Positions 9,529 to 17,847 of a DNA stretch of 64,000 bases are shown here, piece after piece. Origin of the DNA: Chelativorans alearensis (GTDB lineage Bacteria; Pseudomonadota; Alphaproteobacteria; Rhizobiales; Rhizobiaceae); NCBI RefSeq assembly GCF_010993735.1, contig NZ_WQNI01000022.1:1-64000 (forward strand). The letters run 5' to 3'. Every line of letters starts with the position of its first letter. Position 1 is the first letter of the stretch. The notes under the pieces were generated by a model. It had not been told where the DNA came from, made no database searches, and saw only the letters and a list, made by a program, of their open reading frames with translations. Both the position numbers and the translations under genes were made by a program.

Positions 9529-10284
9529 ATGCAGTTCTTCTCCCACGACGGCTTCGACATCGGCTTCATCGACGAGGGGGAGGGCGATCCCGTCCTTCTC
9601 ATCCACGGCTTCGCATCCACCCATTTCGTCAACTGGGTCGCGACCGGTTGGGTGAAGACCCTGCGCGAGGCCGGCTACCGCGTCGCCGCCTTCGACAACC
9701 GCGGCCACGGCCGCTCCACCAAAAGCCACGACCGGGAAGCTTACACGCCGGAAAAGATGGCATCCGACGCTGCGGCGCTGCTCGATCATCTCGGCATCGC
9801 CCGTGCCCACGTCATGGGCTATTCGATGGGCGCCCGCATCGCCGCCTTCCTGGCTCTCGCCAACCCAGAGCGCGTTGCCACCGTCGTTTTCGGGGGCCTG
9901 GGCATCGGCATGATCGAGGGCGTCGGCGAGTGGGACGTCATCGCCGAGGCGCTGCTCGCCGAAGACCCCGCCACCATCCCCCACGAGCGTGGCCGCATGT
10001 TCCGCGCCTTCGCCGACCAGACGGAGAGCGACCGTAGGGCGCTCGCCGCCTGCATATCCACCTCGCGCACGCTCCTTACCCCGGACGATGTCGCGAAGAT
10101 CGCCCAGCCCGCGCTCGTCGCCGTCGGCACCAGGGACGACATCGCCGGGGCGCCCGAGCCGCTCGCCGAAATGCTCCCCCGCGGCGAGGCCTTCGCCATC
10201 GAGCGCCGCGACCATATGCTGTCGGTTGGCGATCGCACCTTCAAGGCGCGGGTTCTCGATTTCCTGAAGGAACATCCCTTGTGA
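9529..10284 (+). CDS. Alpha/beta-fold hydrolase
   Basis: 251 residues with the complete hydrolase pattern: oxyanion stretch LLIHGFAST, FDNRGHGRST, nucleophile elbow GYSMGA (Ser about 106), and a late RRDHMLSV carrying the catalytic His. The substrate cannot be told from sequence. Length and the single-domain layout fit small esterases or lactone/haloperoxidase-like hydrolases. It overlaps the next hydrolase gene by four bases (GTGA), so the two are translationally coupled. Confidence 0.85.
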   Translation: MQFFSHDGFDIGFIDEGEGDPVLLIHGFASTHFVNWVATGWVKTLREAGYRVAAFDNRGHGRSTKSHDREAYTPEKMASDAAALLDHLGIARAHVMGYSMGARIAAFLALANPERVATVVFGGLGIGMIEGVGEWDVIAEALLAEDPATIPHERGRMFRAFADQTESDRRALAACISTSRTLLTPDDVAKIAQPALVAVGTRDDIAGAPEPLAEMLPRGEAFAIERRDHMLSVGDRTFKARVLDFLKEHPL

Positions 10285-11150
10285 GCGCTCCGCGGGAGAT
10301 CGCCTTCACCGGCGCCGAGGATAACCGCCTCGCCGCCACGCTGTGGGACGGCGGCGGCCATCCGGTCATCTTCCTGCACGGCGGTGGCCAGACACGGCGA
10401 GCATGGGACGCCACTGCCCGCAGCATAGCCGAACGCGGCATGCGGGCGATCACCGTCGACCAGCGCGGCCACGGCGAAAGCGCCTGGGTGACGAGCGGCA
10501 ACTACACTTTCGCCCATTTCGCTCAAGACATGGCCGCTGTTGCCCGCCAGGTGGCCGAACGTTTCCATGCGCGCCCCTCCGCCGTCGGCGCCTCGCTCGG
10601 CGGACTGGCCTCGCTCGCCGCCCAGACCGACGATGAAAACCTTCTTGAATCCCTCGTCCTGGTCGACATCACCCCGCGCATGGACCCGGAAGGCGTCGCT
10701 CGTATCCAGGGCTTCATGGGCGCCCGCATGGAGGAGGGGTTTTCGAGCCTGGAAGAAGCCGCCGACGCCATCGCCGCCTATCTGCCGCATCGCCGCCGGC
10801 CAGGTTCGCTCTCGGGCCTGCGCAAGAACCTGCGCCTCGACGCCGACGGCCGCTACCGCTGGCACTGGGATCCGGCCTTCATCAAGGGTGTGCAGAACAT
10901 CAACGTCGGCTCTGCGGCACTGATGCAGGCGCTTTTCGACGCGCTGCCCCGCCTCATGCTTCCTGTCCTTCTCGTGCGCGGCGTCCAGTCGGAGCTCGTC
11001 CACGAGGCCTATGCCCGCGAATTCGTTGAGCGCACGCCTTCCGCCTCCTATGTCGATGTCGGTGGCGCCGGCCATATGGTCGCCGGCGACCGCAACGACG
11101 TCTTCTCCCGCGCCGTCCTCGACTTCCTCACCGGCGACAAGGCGGCTTGA
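10281..11150 (+). CDS. Second alpha/beta-fold hydrolase
   Basis: 289 residues, GTG start overlapping the previous stop. Motifs: IFLHGGGQTR, VDQRGHGES, nucleophile elbow GASLGG (Ser about 99), LVRGVQSELV for the acid loop and GAGHMVAGD for the catalytic His. It is clearly different in sequence from its neighbour, so this is a pair rather than a recent tandem duplication. A cap region (RMEEGFSSLEEAADAIAAYLPHR and following) is visible between strands 6 and 7. Substrate unknown; the layout resembles peroxidase- or epoxide-hydrolase-like members. Confidence 0.85.
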   Translation: MSAPREIAFTGAEDNRLAATLWDGGGHPVIFLHGGGQTRRAWDATARSIAERGMRAITVDQRGHGESAWVTSGNYTFAHFAQDMAAVARQVAERFHARPSAVGASLGGLASLAAQTDDENLLESLVLVDITPRMDPEGVARIQGFMGARMEEGFSSLEEAADAIAAYLPHRRRPGSLSGLRKNLRLDADGRYRWHWDPAFIKGVQNINVGSAALMQALFDALPRLMLPVLLVRGVQSELVHEAYAREFVERTPSASYVDVGGAGHMVAGDRNDVFSRAVLDFLTGDKAA

Positions 11151-11194
11151 GCCGGTGATCAATTCTCCTTGACCAATGTTCAAGCATTTTGCGG

Positions 11195-11223
11195 TTCAAT
11201 CGGCCGCACTTGTGCCTTATGTT
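11195..11223 (+). promoter_or_regulatory. Candidate cysE promoter
   Basis: TTCAAT (11195-11200), 17-base spacer, TATGTT (11218-11223), 38 bases before ATG 11262. A nearby short inverted repeat CTTGA...TCAAG (about 11168-11184) could be a regulator site. By eye only. Confidence 0.3.
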
Positions 11224-11261
11224 GGCCAGCCTGAAAGCACCCGCAGCAGGGGAGAAATCTC

Positions 11262-12080
11262 ATGACGGTCAGAAACGCCGTACGCACCGATGCGCCACAG
11301 CACGTCGACCCCATCTGGTCCGAGGTCCGCGCCGAGGCGAAAGCCGCCGTCGACAACGATCCCCTGTTGGCCGCATTCCTCTATGCCACGGTGCTCAATC
11401 ACGCCACGCTGGAGGACGCCGTCATCCACCGGGTCGCAGAGCGGCTCGACCATCCGGACCTCGGCGCCGACCTCATCCGCCAGACCTTCCAGTCCATGTG
11501 GGAGGACGAGCCGGACTGGAGCGCGGTCGTGCGCGTCGACATCCAGGCCTATTATGACCGCGACCCAGCCTGCGACCGCTTCATCATGCCAGTGCTCTAT
11601 TTCAAGGGTTTCCACGCCATCCAGACGCACCGTCTCGCCCACTGGCTGTGGCGGAAGGGGCGCCGCGACTTCGCGCTCTACCTGCAAAGCCGCTCCTCCG
11701 CCGTCTTCCAGACGGACATCAACCCGGCGGCGAAGATCGGCAAGGGCATCTTCCTCGACCATGCGACGGGGCTTGTCGTCGGAGAAACCGCGGAGGTCGA
11801 GGACAACGTCTCTATCCTGCAGGGTGTGACCCTCGGCGGCACTGGCAAGGAGATGGGCGACCGCCATCCAAAGATCCGCCACGGCGTTCTGATCGGCGCC
11901 GGCGCCAAGATCCTCGGCAACATCGAGATCGGCCATTGCACGAAGGTCGCCGCCGGCTCGGTCGTGGTCAAGCCCGTGCCGCCCAACAAGACCGTCGCCG
12001 GCGTGCCCGCGCGCATCATCGGCGAAGCCGGCTGCGAAGAGCCGTCGCGCGCCATGGACCAGCTCTTGCGGCAGGAATAG
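11262..12080 (+). CDS. cysE: Serine O-acetyltransferase
   Basis: 272-residue enzyme of cysteine synthesis; it makes O-acetylserine from serine and acetyl-CoA. The N-terminal helical SATase domain (about residues 10-140, SLEDAVIHR-like helices, DIQAYYDRDPACDRF) precedes a left-handed beta-helix of hexapeptide repeats. Catalytic and binding signatures are LDHATGLVVGETA, GVTLGGTGKEMGDRHPK and the C-terminal loop AGVPARIIGEAG. Bacterial CysE is normally feedback-inhibited by cysteine through the C-terminal tail. Followed after about 110 bases by the DUF3126 gene. Confidence 0.95.
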   Translation: MTVRNAVRTDAPQHVDPIWSEVRAEAKAAVDNDPLLAAFLYATVLNHATLEDAVIHRVAERLDHPDLGADLIRQTFQSMWEDEPDWSAVVRVDIQAYYDRDPACDRFIMPVLYFKGFHAIQTHRLAHWLWRKGRRDFALYLQSRSSAVFQTDINPAAKIGKGIFLDHATGLVVGETAEVEDNVSILQGVTLGGTGKEMGDRHPKIRHGVLIGAGAKILGNIEIGHCTKVAAGSVVVKPVPPNKTVAGVPARIIGEAGCEEPSRAMDQLLRQE

Positions 12081-12192
12081 GCAGCCCTTCGGGCGATCCT
12101 TTCGGCTTCCCCTTTACCGCTTTAAGGGTTTACAGTCGCGTCGCCGCCATGCCAGAAGCGCGGGCGTCCACCCGAACAGCCAGCGGAGAAGT

Positions 12193-12405
12193 TTGTTGAA
12201 GCCGGAAGAGATCAGAAAGCTCGACGCCTATTTCAAGCGCACCTTCAATAACCCGACCTTGAGCGTCAAGGCGCGCCCTCGCAAGGAGGATTCCTGCGAG
12301 CTTTATGTCGGCGACGAGTTTCTCGGCATCATTTTCCGGGACGAGGATGAGGGCGAGCTGTCCTACAATTTCTCGATGGCCATTCTCGACATCGACCTGG
12401 AGTAG
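12193..12405 (+). CDS. DUF3126 family small protein
   Basis: 70 residues, apparently starting with TTG at 12193 (or the TTG at 12196), preceded by CGGAGAAG; no in-frame ATG gives a sensible N-terminus. The sequence LKPEEIRKLDAYFKR followed by ELYVGDEFLGIIFRDEDEGE matches DUF3126, a short alphaproteobacterial family of unknown role, acidic at the end. Its place behind cysE is common in rhizobia, as far as I recall. Confidence 0.8.
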   Translation: MLKPEEIRKLDAYFKRTFNNPTLSVKARPRKEDSCELYVGDEFLGIIFRDEDEGELSYNFSMAILDIDLE

Positions 12406-12423
12406 AGGCGGCCGGCGCTGCCT

Positions 12424-13161
12424 TTAGTCGCCCGTCTGCAACAACGCTTCCGCCTTCGCCAGCACCGCCTTGTCCAGCCTCCGCCACTCGCCCAGCAGCA
12501 CTTCGGGAAAGCGATAGACAAGGCTGAGACCGTCACCGAAATTGATGTCCCTCTCGCAAGGCGCCAGCGACTGCGTGGCCATCGCGCCGGAGAGGCACCG
12601 GGCCACGAACGGCGCCTCCGGCTCCCGCGCGCCGACAACGAGAACCTCGTCCACGAACCCTGCTTCTTCCTTGAAGCCATGGAGCTTGAGGCCGGCCGGT
12701 CCGTTCCGCGCGCCGGGCGTGAGAAGGTGGCGGTAGATCGGCTCCAGCCGCCCGCTCATGTCACGCGAGAAGGCACGCGGCTCGAACGATACGAAGACGA
12801 TCGACCGCCTCTCGCTCGCATGGTTGAAATCGTCCTCGGCCGCAAGCGCATAGCCTTCCATCTCGGGCCAGCGCAGGTAAAGGTCGAGCCGGCTCTGGAC
12901 ACCGTCCCTGCGCATCCGTTCGAAGCGGATGGTATTCTCCGGCACGAGGAAGACATTGTTGCCGACGACGATCTCACGCTCCTGCCGGGAAACGGTATGG
13001 CCACCCGGCGCAATAGTGCGGCCCAGCCACTTTCCGCCAACCCCGATGGCCAACGAGAGGAGCGCGAGCGCCAGGAGGGCGTAAAGCAGGCGGGAGAGCG
13101 GGGCCGCGCGGCGCGGCGCAATGTCGGCGAAGCCGGGAAACGTTGATGACCGAACCTGCAA
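12424..13161 (-). CDS. Single-pass membrane protein of unknown function
   Basis: 245 residues. One membrane helix (about residues 23-47, LLYALLALALLSLAIGVGGKWLG) is preceded by a positive N-terminus, so the large C-terminal domain probably faces the periplasm. That domain is beta-rich (NNVFLVPENTIRFERM, LDLYLRWPEMEGYAL, SIVFVSFEPRAFSRDM) and has two cysteines near the end (ARCLSGAM, APCERDINFG). I do not recognise a characterised family; it looks like a conserved rhizobial protein. It is convergent with DUF3126, 18 bases apart. Confidence 0.75.
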   Translation of the reverse strand: MQVRSSTFPGFADIAPRRAAPLSRLLYALLALALLSLAIGVGGKWLGRTIAPGGHTVSRQEREIVVGNNVFLVPENTIRFERMRRDGVQSRLDLYLRWPEMEGYALAAEDDFNHASERRSIVFVSFEPRAFSRDMSGRLEPIYRHLLTPGARNGPAGLKLHGFKEEAGFVDEVLVVGAREPEAPFVARCLSGAMATQSLAPCERDINFGDGLSLVYRFPEVLLGEWRRLDKAVLAKAEALLQTGD

Positions 13162-13310
13162 AAGGAACCTCCTGAAGAAACGTGAAAACCATTGCGGAGT
13201 TACGGTAAACGACAGGTAAAGAAGACTGCCGCTTACCTTCCCTGCGGGCTTGCAGGAAACGCTGAGCCGGCCTTATCCTCCCGCCGCCCCCCACAGGAGA
13301 CCCGCGCCCC

Positions 13311-13838
13311 ATGCCGATCTACGCGCTCGATGGAAAAAGCCCCGAATTCACGGACGAGCAAAGCGGCTGGGTGGCGCCCGATGCGAAGCTCATCGGCCAG
13401 CTTCACATCGGCCGCAATGTGGGCATCTGGTTCGGCGCCGTGCTGCGCGGCGACAACGAGCCGATCCTCATCGGCGATGACACGAACGTGCAGGAGCACA
13501 CGGTCATGCACACGGATATGGGCTTTCCGCTTACCGTCGGGCGCGGCTGCACCATCGGCCACAGGGCCATCCTGCACGGCTGCACCATCGGCGACAACAC
13601 GTTGATCGGCATGGGCGCCATCGTGCTCAACGGGGCGCGGATCGGCAACGACTGTCTCGTCGGCGCCGGCGCGCTGGTGACCGAAGGCAAGATCTTCCCC
13701 GATCGTTCGCTGATCGTCGGTGCGCCGGCAAGGGCCGTGCGCGAGATCGACGACGAAACGGCGGCCATGCTGCGCGCCTCCGCCGCCCACTACGTCGAAA
13801 ACGCCAGGCGCTTCCGCCGCGGTCTTACTCCCGCCTGA
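13311..13838 (+). CDS. Gamma-carbonic-anhydrase-like hexapeptide protein
   Basis: 175 residues of left-handed beta-helix. The sequence WFGAVLRGDNEPILIGDDTNVQEHTVMH carries the first metal-site residues and GRGCTIGHRAILHGCTIGDNTLIGMGA the two other histidines, so the Zn/Fe triad of gamma carbonic anhydrases (His-His-His) is present. The family (YrdA/PaaY-like) is widespread; hydration of CO2 has been shown for some members only. Strand and context do not tie it to a pathway. Confidence 0.88.
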   Translation: MPIYALDGKSPEFTDEQSGWVAPDAKLIGQLHIGRNVGIWFGAVLRGDNEPILIGDDTNVQEHTVMHTDMGFPLTVGRGCTIGHRAILHGCTIGDNTLIGMGAIVLNGARIGNDCLVGAGALVTEGKIFPDRSLIVGAPARAVREIDDETAAMLRASAAHYVENARRFRRGLTPA

Positions 13839-13853
13839 TCCGTCCACCTTATC

Positions 13854-13889
13854 AAAAAAGCGGAGCCGGCCCCGGGGAGGGCCGGCTCC
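13854..13889 (-). terminator. Rho-independent terminator for the minus-strand gene at 13944
   Basis: Stem with 11-base arms (13862-13872 and 13879-13889, GGAGCCGGCCC with GGGCCGGCTCC), loop of six. On the minus strand it is followed by C then six Ts (13854-13859). It lies between two convergent genes. Confidence 0.75.
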
Positions 13890-13943
13890 TAACCCGGTCG
13901 TTGGGGACGGGGAGGTGGGGACTCGACCGGGTTTCCCTGATGT

Positions 13944-14558
13944 TCAGCGGTTGGACGAAACGCTGCCGACGGCCACGGCGCGCCCGTCATGAATGGAGAT
14001 CCACTGGCCCGCATGGCGCGGCGACTGGCGCTTCAGATATTGATAGTCGGTTTCCGACCAGGCGAGGACGCGCGGCTCCAGATTGTCGAGAATGAAGTCG
14101 CCCATGTCCGTGGCGACCGTGAGAACCGCGTGGCCGTCACCGTTCGGCTGGCGCACCACCGTGATGAGCAGGTTGGCCGCCGGCACGCCCGCTTCCATGA
14201 GGAGCCGGCGCTTTTCCAGCACGTAGTCCTCGCAATCCCCATAAAGGTCGGGATAGGACCAATGCTCCTCAATGCCCCACAGTTCCATGTCGGTACGCGG
14301 GACGACTGAGCCGTTGACCGCATTGTTGACCTCGATCAGCGTTGCCCACAGCGCACGCGTCAGTTCCACCGGTGCGGCATTGAACGCCGTACGGCTGCAC
14401 TCCGCCGGCTGCCGCTGACAGAATTCATAATGGCCGACCGGCTGCGTAGCCCGCCCACCGATGGGCATGACGTCGGAAGCTGCCTCGGCGCCGCCCGTCA
14501 GAGAAGCAAGCAACACCGCCGCGACCGCCAGAAGCGGAACCCGTTTTGTCGTTACCAT
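13944..14558 (-). CDS. Bacterial transglutaminase-like cysteine proteinase (BTLCP/DUF920)
   Basis: 204 residues with a signal peptide (residues 1-26, ending GAEAAS). The mature domain has the transglutaminase-like catalytic set: Cys in YGDCEDYVLEKRRLL, His in GDGHAVLTVATDMGDFILDN and Asp in the last motif. BTLCP proteins of proteobacteria are periplasmic; some act on adhesins (the LapG type), but rhizobial members of this length have unknown substrates. ATG 14558 follows GGGGAGAC. Its upstream region is AT-rich and carries a perfect 8-base-arm inverted repeat at 14692. Confidence 0.88.
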   Translation of the reverse strand: MVTTKRVPLLAVAAVLLASLTGGAEAASDVMPIGGRATQPVGHYEFCQRQPAECSRTAFNAAPVELTRALWATLIEVNNAVNGSVVPRTDMELWGIEEHWSYPDLYGDCEDYVLEKRRLLMEAGVPAANLLITVVRQPNGDGHAVLTVATDMGDFILDNLEPRVLAWSETDYQYLKRQSPRHAGQWISIHDGRAVAVGSVSSNR

Positions 14559-14691
14559 TGTTCGTCTCCCCGTTCGGAGAGACAATGGCAGGTTCCGATT
14601 TATTCCGCGCAAAGACTGGAAGTATAAATAAGTTCAAATTTTCATTTTTGCGGTAACGTTCAAAGTATAAAATCAAAGCAATTATTTATAC

Positions 14692-14714
14692 CGGACGTTA
14701 AGCATGAACGTCCG
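14692..14714 (+). promoter_or_regulatory. Perfect inverted repeat in AT-rich intergenic block
   Basis: CGGACGTT (14692-14699) and AACGTCCG (14707-14714) around a 7-base loop. It lies between the end of the PilZ gene and the start of the transglutaminase-like gene, both on the minus strand, next to an AT-rich run (about 14620-14690). It has no T-run, so a protein-binding site is as likely as a terminator. Confidence 0.4.
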
Positions 14715-14832
14715 TCTGCCCTCCGTGATTGGGAGAAGGAAGGAGAGGGTTTTTCGAGAGACCGCGACGGTGCGACCGCGCGGAACGGGTATGAACTGAG
14801 CTTGCTCTGCTGACCGAAACCGGCGGAAATCC

Positions 14833-15444
14833 TCAGTTCGAGAATTTGGCCTTGAGCGCGTTCTGCTCCTGGACGACGGCGAACTCGATAGCGATGCCGT
14901 CGTCGAAGTGGCGCACTACCCGGCTGCGCATGGCGGCGAGGAAGACCTCCGCGCCGATCTCCGGCTTGACCTCGATCTCGAGCGCCGCACCCGATAAAGA
15001 AAGATCGACGATGCGGCACGAATGCTCGCTCCCGTCGGGGAGGCGCAAGGCGTTGATCGGATTGCGCGGTGTGATGCGCTCGTGCCGGCGGTCTTCCGGC
15101 AAATCCAGCTCGTGCCTGTTGGCAAGCCAGGTAAGCTGCGCGGCGAGCTTGTCGCGCTTCCTCTCCGAGGCCGTGATGGTCATCGCGAAGCCGTCGTCCA
15201 GAAGGCGCGTGATGCGGCCTTCAATGCGGCCGATATGGTCGAGATAGGCGACCACCCGCTCACCCGGGCGGCCGGACCGCTCGGCGATCAGTGCCGCATT
15301 GCCCGGCGACATCTCTGTGACCCGGCAGGGATACTCGGAGCGGTCCTGCAGCATATAGCGGCCGTAAACCGTCACTTTCACGCGCTGAAAGTCTCTTCTT
15401 TCGGCACCTGGGGAGATCGGGTTTGTCGCCGCGGGCATCGTCAT
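14833..15444 (-). CDS. Tandem PilZ-domain protein
   Basis: 203 residues with two PilZ domains, which bind cyclic di-GMP. The second domain (about residues 118-195) has both signature elements, RITPR and DLSLSGAALE. The first (about residues 16-95) has RDFQR but a weaker second motif, TEMSPGNAAL, with Glu for the usual Asp, so only the second may bind the nucleotide well. No enzyme domain is attached. No flagellar or polysaccharide gene is near enough to name a target. Confidence 0.87.
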   Translation of the reverse strand: MTMPAATNPISPGAERRDFQRVKVTVYGRYMLQDRSEYPCRVTEMSPGNAALIAERSGRPGERVVAYLDHIGRIEGRITRLLDDGFAMTITASERKRDKLAAQLTWLANRHELDLPEDRRHERITPRNPINALRLPDGSEHSCRIVDLSLSGAALEIEVKPEIGAEVFLAAMRSRVVRHFDDGIAIEFAVVQEQNALKAKFSN

Positions 15445-15587
15445 CGCTTTCGCCTTTCCGGCCGCCCGAGAGGCAAGTCGGCCGATAACGCCAAAGACGC
15501 TATGCCTTAAGTGTTAATAACGGGTAAGGCGGGCGGGCAGCGCCGTACGTGGTTTAGAGCACACGAAGGACGCAAGAGGATTTAAGT

Positions 15588-16223
15588 CTACACATCGTGC
15601 TTTCCGCCCTGAAAGACCACGAGGTGGCGGATGCGCCGCCCACCGTCGTCCAACCGTGACGACAACGCGTCGCCTTCGGGCGATAGCGGGGGAACCGGCA
15701 CCGAGGGCCTGTTCTTCAATAGCCGCGGCTCATGGTCGGGGTCGGTCAGGCGAAAGCTTTCGACGCGGTTTTCGATGATCGGGTCGGCGCCCAGCCAGAA
15801 CGGGCTCATCAGCGGCTGCACTGCGCCCAGCGCGCGCACGCTCTGGCGGCCGCCCTCGAGCGGCAGGACGATGAGCTCGAAACTGTTGATACGGCCATCA
15901 CGGCTCAAGCCCTCGAAGGCGATCAGGGCCACCGCCTTTTCATCCAGCGCATGGCGCACGAGGCGGTCGACCGCCGGCTGGTCCCTTTCGCTCCATAGCG
16001 AGACGAAGGAATATCCCTTGAGCTCCTTGCCGTAGGTCGCGCACAGCCGCGTACCGGCGAGGCGGAAGACCGGTGTGGCGCGCGCGTCGCGTTCCAGAAT
16101 GAATGTATCGGGCAGGAGCGCCTTGATGTCGGCCGGCTCTATTTCGCTGCGCCGTGGGGCGGGGCGGTTGCCGCGCAGCCTGTTCCAATATTGGAACAGC
16201 GCCATCGATCCGTCCTGGTTCAT
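15588..16223 (-). CDS. PAS_5-type domain protein of unknown function
   Basis: 211 residues. The region from about residue 12 (FQYWNRLRGNRPAPRRSEIEP) to 150 matches the PAS_5 family common in alphaproteobacteria, with LLPDTFILERD, VFRLAGTRLCATYGKELKG and ELIVLPLEGG. The C-terminal 60 residues (RLTDPDHEPRLLKNRPSVP onwards) are Pro-rich and end in RIRHLVVFQGG. There is no kinase, cyclase or DNA-binding part, so it may sense a signal for another protein. It lies behind the PilZ gene in the same direction. Confidence 0.8.
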   Translation of the reverse strand: MNQDGSMALFQYWNRLRGNRPAPRRSEIEPADIKALLPDTFILERDARATPVFRLAGTRLCATYGKELKGYSFVSLWSERDQPAVDRLVRHALDEKAVALIAFEGLSRDGRINSFELIVLPLEGGRQSVRALGAVQPLMSPFWLGADPIIENRVESFRLTDPDHEPRLLKNRPSVPVPPLSPEGDALSSRLDDGGRRIRHLVVFQGGKHDV

Positions 16224-16559
16224 GCCTACCGGTCCATCTTGAAGTTTCGTTCCTGTCCCAAAGGAGGACAGGAGCAGCGCTCCGATCCCCTACATGGCTC
16301 AAGATGCAGGTGCCATGCCAGCCTTGAGACGGGTTGTGCACGGGAAGGATTTATTAGGGTTAACAAATAGTTGACGCCGCGGAAGCCGGGAGGAAGGACG
16401 CCGGGAAAGCCGAAAAGAGGAATAAGTGGCACGCCGCTTGCAACGCATATCGCGGGTGGGGACTCGGCCGGGAGCCGTCCAGCGGAAACGTTGGGCGGCT
16501 TCTGTTTTCCGCTCATCTCTGTTACCGCACATTCGAACCCATTTACCGAAGCGGGACGC
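16224..16559. other. Intergenic region between divergent PAS and rhomboid genes
   Basis: 336 bases without a convincing gene. It holds a small hairpin (CTGTCC...GGACAG, about 16254-16272) and a short AT-rich patch near 16350-16372 (TTATTAGGGTTAACAAATAG) that could contain a promoter for either gene. Nothing else is recognisable. Confidence 0.5.
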
Positions 16560-17285
16560 ATGGACGACGGCACCAAGCCCATCGACGCCGAAACGGAGGA
16601 CCGGCAAGAGCCGCGCCGCCGCGAGCCGATCTTCAACCTGGCCGCGGTCGTAACCGCGCTCATCGGTATCTGCATCGCCATCCATCTCGTTCGGGCCTTC
16701 GTGCTTACCCAGCAGGAGGACCTGCTCGTAGTCGTGCGTTTCGCCTTCCTGCCGCTGCGCTACACGGGCGGCTATCCGCTCGATGTCTATGCGCTCGTCA
16801 GCCCGTTCACCTACGCCTTCCTGCACGGCGGCGTAGCGCATCTGGCGGTCAACATGATCTGGCTCGCCGCCTTCGGCTCACCGCTGGCCAACCGCATCGG
16901 CACGGTGCGCTTCCTGCTCTTGTGGGGTGCGACGGCGCTTGCCGCCGTCTTCCTGCATTTCCTCCTCCACCCTTACGACGCGGCCCCTCTGGTCGGCGCG
17001 TCGGGGGCGGTGTCGGGCATGATGGGGGCCGCGGCGCGATTCGCCTTTCGCATCGACCGCAGTGCCGGAAGGCCTGGCTTCCTTGGACCCGTCCTGCCGC
17101 TCTCGCTGGTGTTACGCTCGCGCATGACGGTGGTCTTCCTGGCGGTCTGGTTCGCGGTCAACCTGATCGTCGGTCTCGGCTCGGGCACCGGCGGCGCGCC
17201 GCGAATCGCCTGGGAGGCGCATATCGGCGGCTTTCTTGTCGGATTCTTCGCCATCGGCCTTTTCGACCGTCGTGCGGTGGGATGA
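16560..17285 (+). CDS. Rhomboid-family intramembrane serine protease
   Basis: 241 residues starting at ATG 16560 (MDDGTKPIDAET). After an acidic N-terminal tail there are about six membrane helices. Catalytic features are HGGVAHLAVNMIWL (helix 2 His and Asn), GASGAVSGM (nucleophile Ser) and EAHIGGFLVGF (catalytic His). Rhomboids cut single-pass membrane proteins within or near the membrane; the substrate here is unknown. The frame is open to 16371 but the extra residues are low-complexity and lack a start signal. Followed after 94 bases by the CBS gene. Confidence 0.9.
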   Translation: MDDGTKPIDAETEDRQEPRRREPIFNLAAVVTALIGICIAIHLVRAFVLTQQEDLLVVVRFAFLPLRYTGGYPLDVYALVSPFTYAFLHGGVAHLAVNMIWLAAFGSPLANRIGTVRFLLLWGATALAAVFLHFLLHPYDAAPLVGASGAVSGMMGAAARFAFRIDRSAGRPGFLGPVLPLSLVLRSRMTVVFLAVWFAVNLIVGLGSGTGGAPRIAWEAHIGGFLVGFFAIGLFDRRAVG

Positions 17286-17379
17286 TCCTGGCTCTTGCAA
17301 ACTGCGTCAGGTCGTCGCAACATCCTTTCCCGCAGGAGTCTTTTGGGGCGTGGGCTGCTGCTGCAAGAGGAGGATGCCC

Positions 17380-17811
17380 ATGACGGTGAAAGCCATTTTG
17401 GACAGTAAGGGCCGCGATGTTGTGACCATCGCCGCCGATAAGACGCTGGGCGAGGCCGCTGCCTTGCTTGCCGATCGCGGCATCGGCGCGATCGTGGTCA
17501 AGTCCGGCGACGACCGCATCAGCGGCATTCTTTCCGAACGCGACATCGTGCGCGTCATCGCCGGTGAGGGCCCGGGCGCTCTGAAAAAGCCCGTATCGGC
17601 GGTGATGACGGCGCGCGTCAAGGTCTGCCGCGAGGATCACACGGTTACCGAAGTGATGCAGATCATGACCGAGGGGCGCTTCCGCCATCTGCCGGTGGAA
17701 AAGGACGGCCGGCTTGCCGGCATTGTCTCCATCGGCGACGTGGTGAAGCGCCGCATCCAGGAGGTCGAGCGCGAGGCGGAGGAGATCCGCACCTACATCG
17801 CCACAGCCTGA
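17380..17811 (+). CDS. CBS-domain pair protein
   Basis: 143 residues made of two CBS motifs: residues about 8-60 (AADKTLGEAAALLADRGIGAIVV then ISGILSERDIVRVIA) and 75-130 (VMTARVKVCREDHTVTEVMQIMTE then LAGIVSIGDVVKRRI). CBS pairs bind adenosyl nucleotides and regulate partner proteins. ATG 17380 is preceded by AGGAGG with six-base spacing; ATG 17374 touches that site and is unlikely. It converges on yjhX with a shared hairpin between. Confidence 0.9.
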   Translation: MTVKAILDSKGRDVVTIAADKTLGEAAALLADRGIGAIVVKSGDDRISGILSERDIVRVIAGEGPGALKKPVSAVMTARVKVCREDHTVTEVMQIMTEGRFRHLPVEKDGRLAGIVSIGDVVKRRIQEVEREAEEIRTYIATA

Positions 17812-17816
17812 AGGTT

Positions 17817-17841
17817 GGAGACCGCCATTGCGGCGGTCTCC
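17817..17841. terminator. Hairpin between convergent CBS and yjhX genes
   Basis: Ten-base arms GGAGACCGCC (17817-17826) and GGCGGTCTCC (17832-17841) with a five-base loop. There is no T-run on either side, so termination is probable from position rather than proved. Confidence 0.5.
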
Positions 17842-17847
17842 CTGCGT

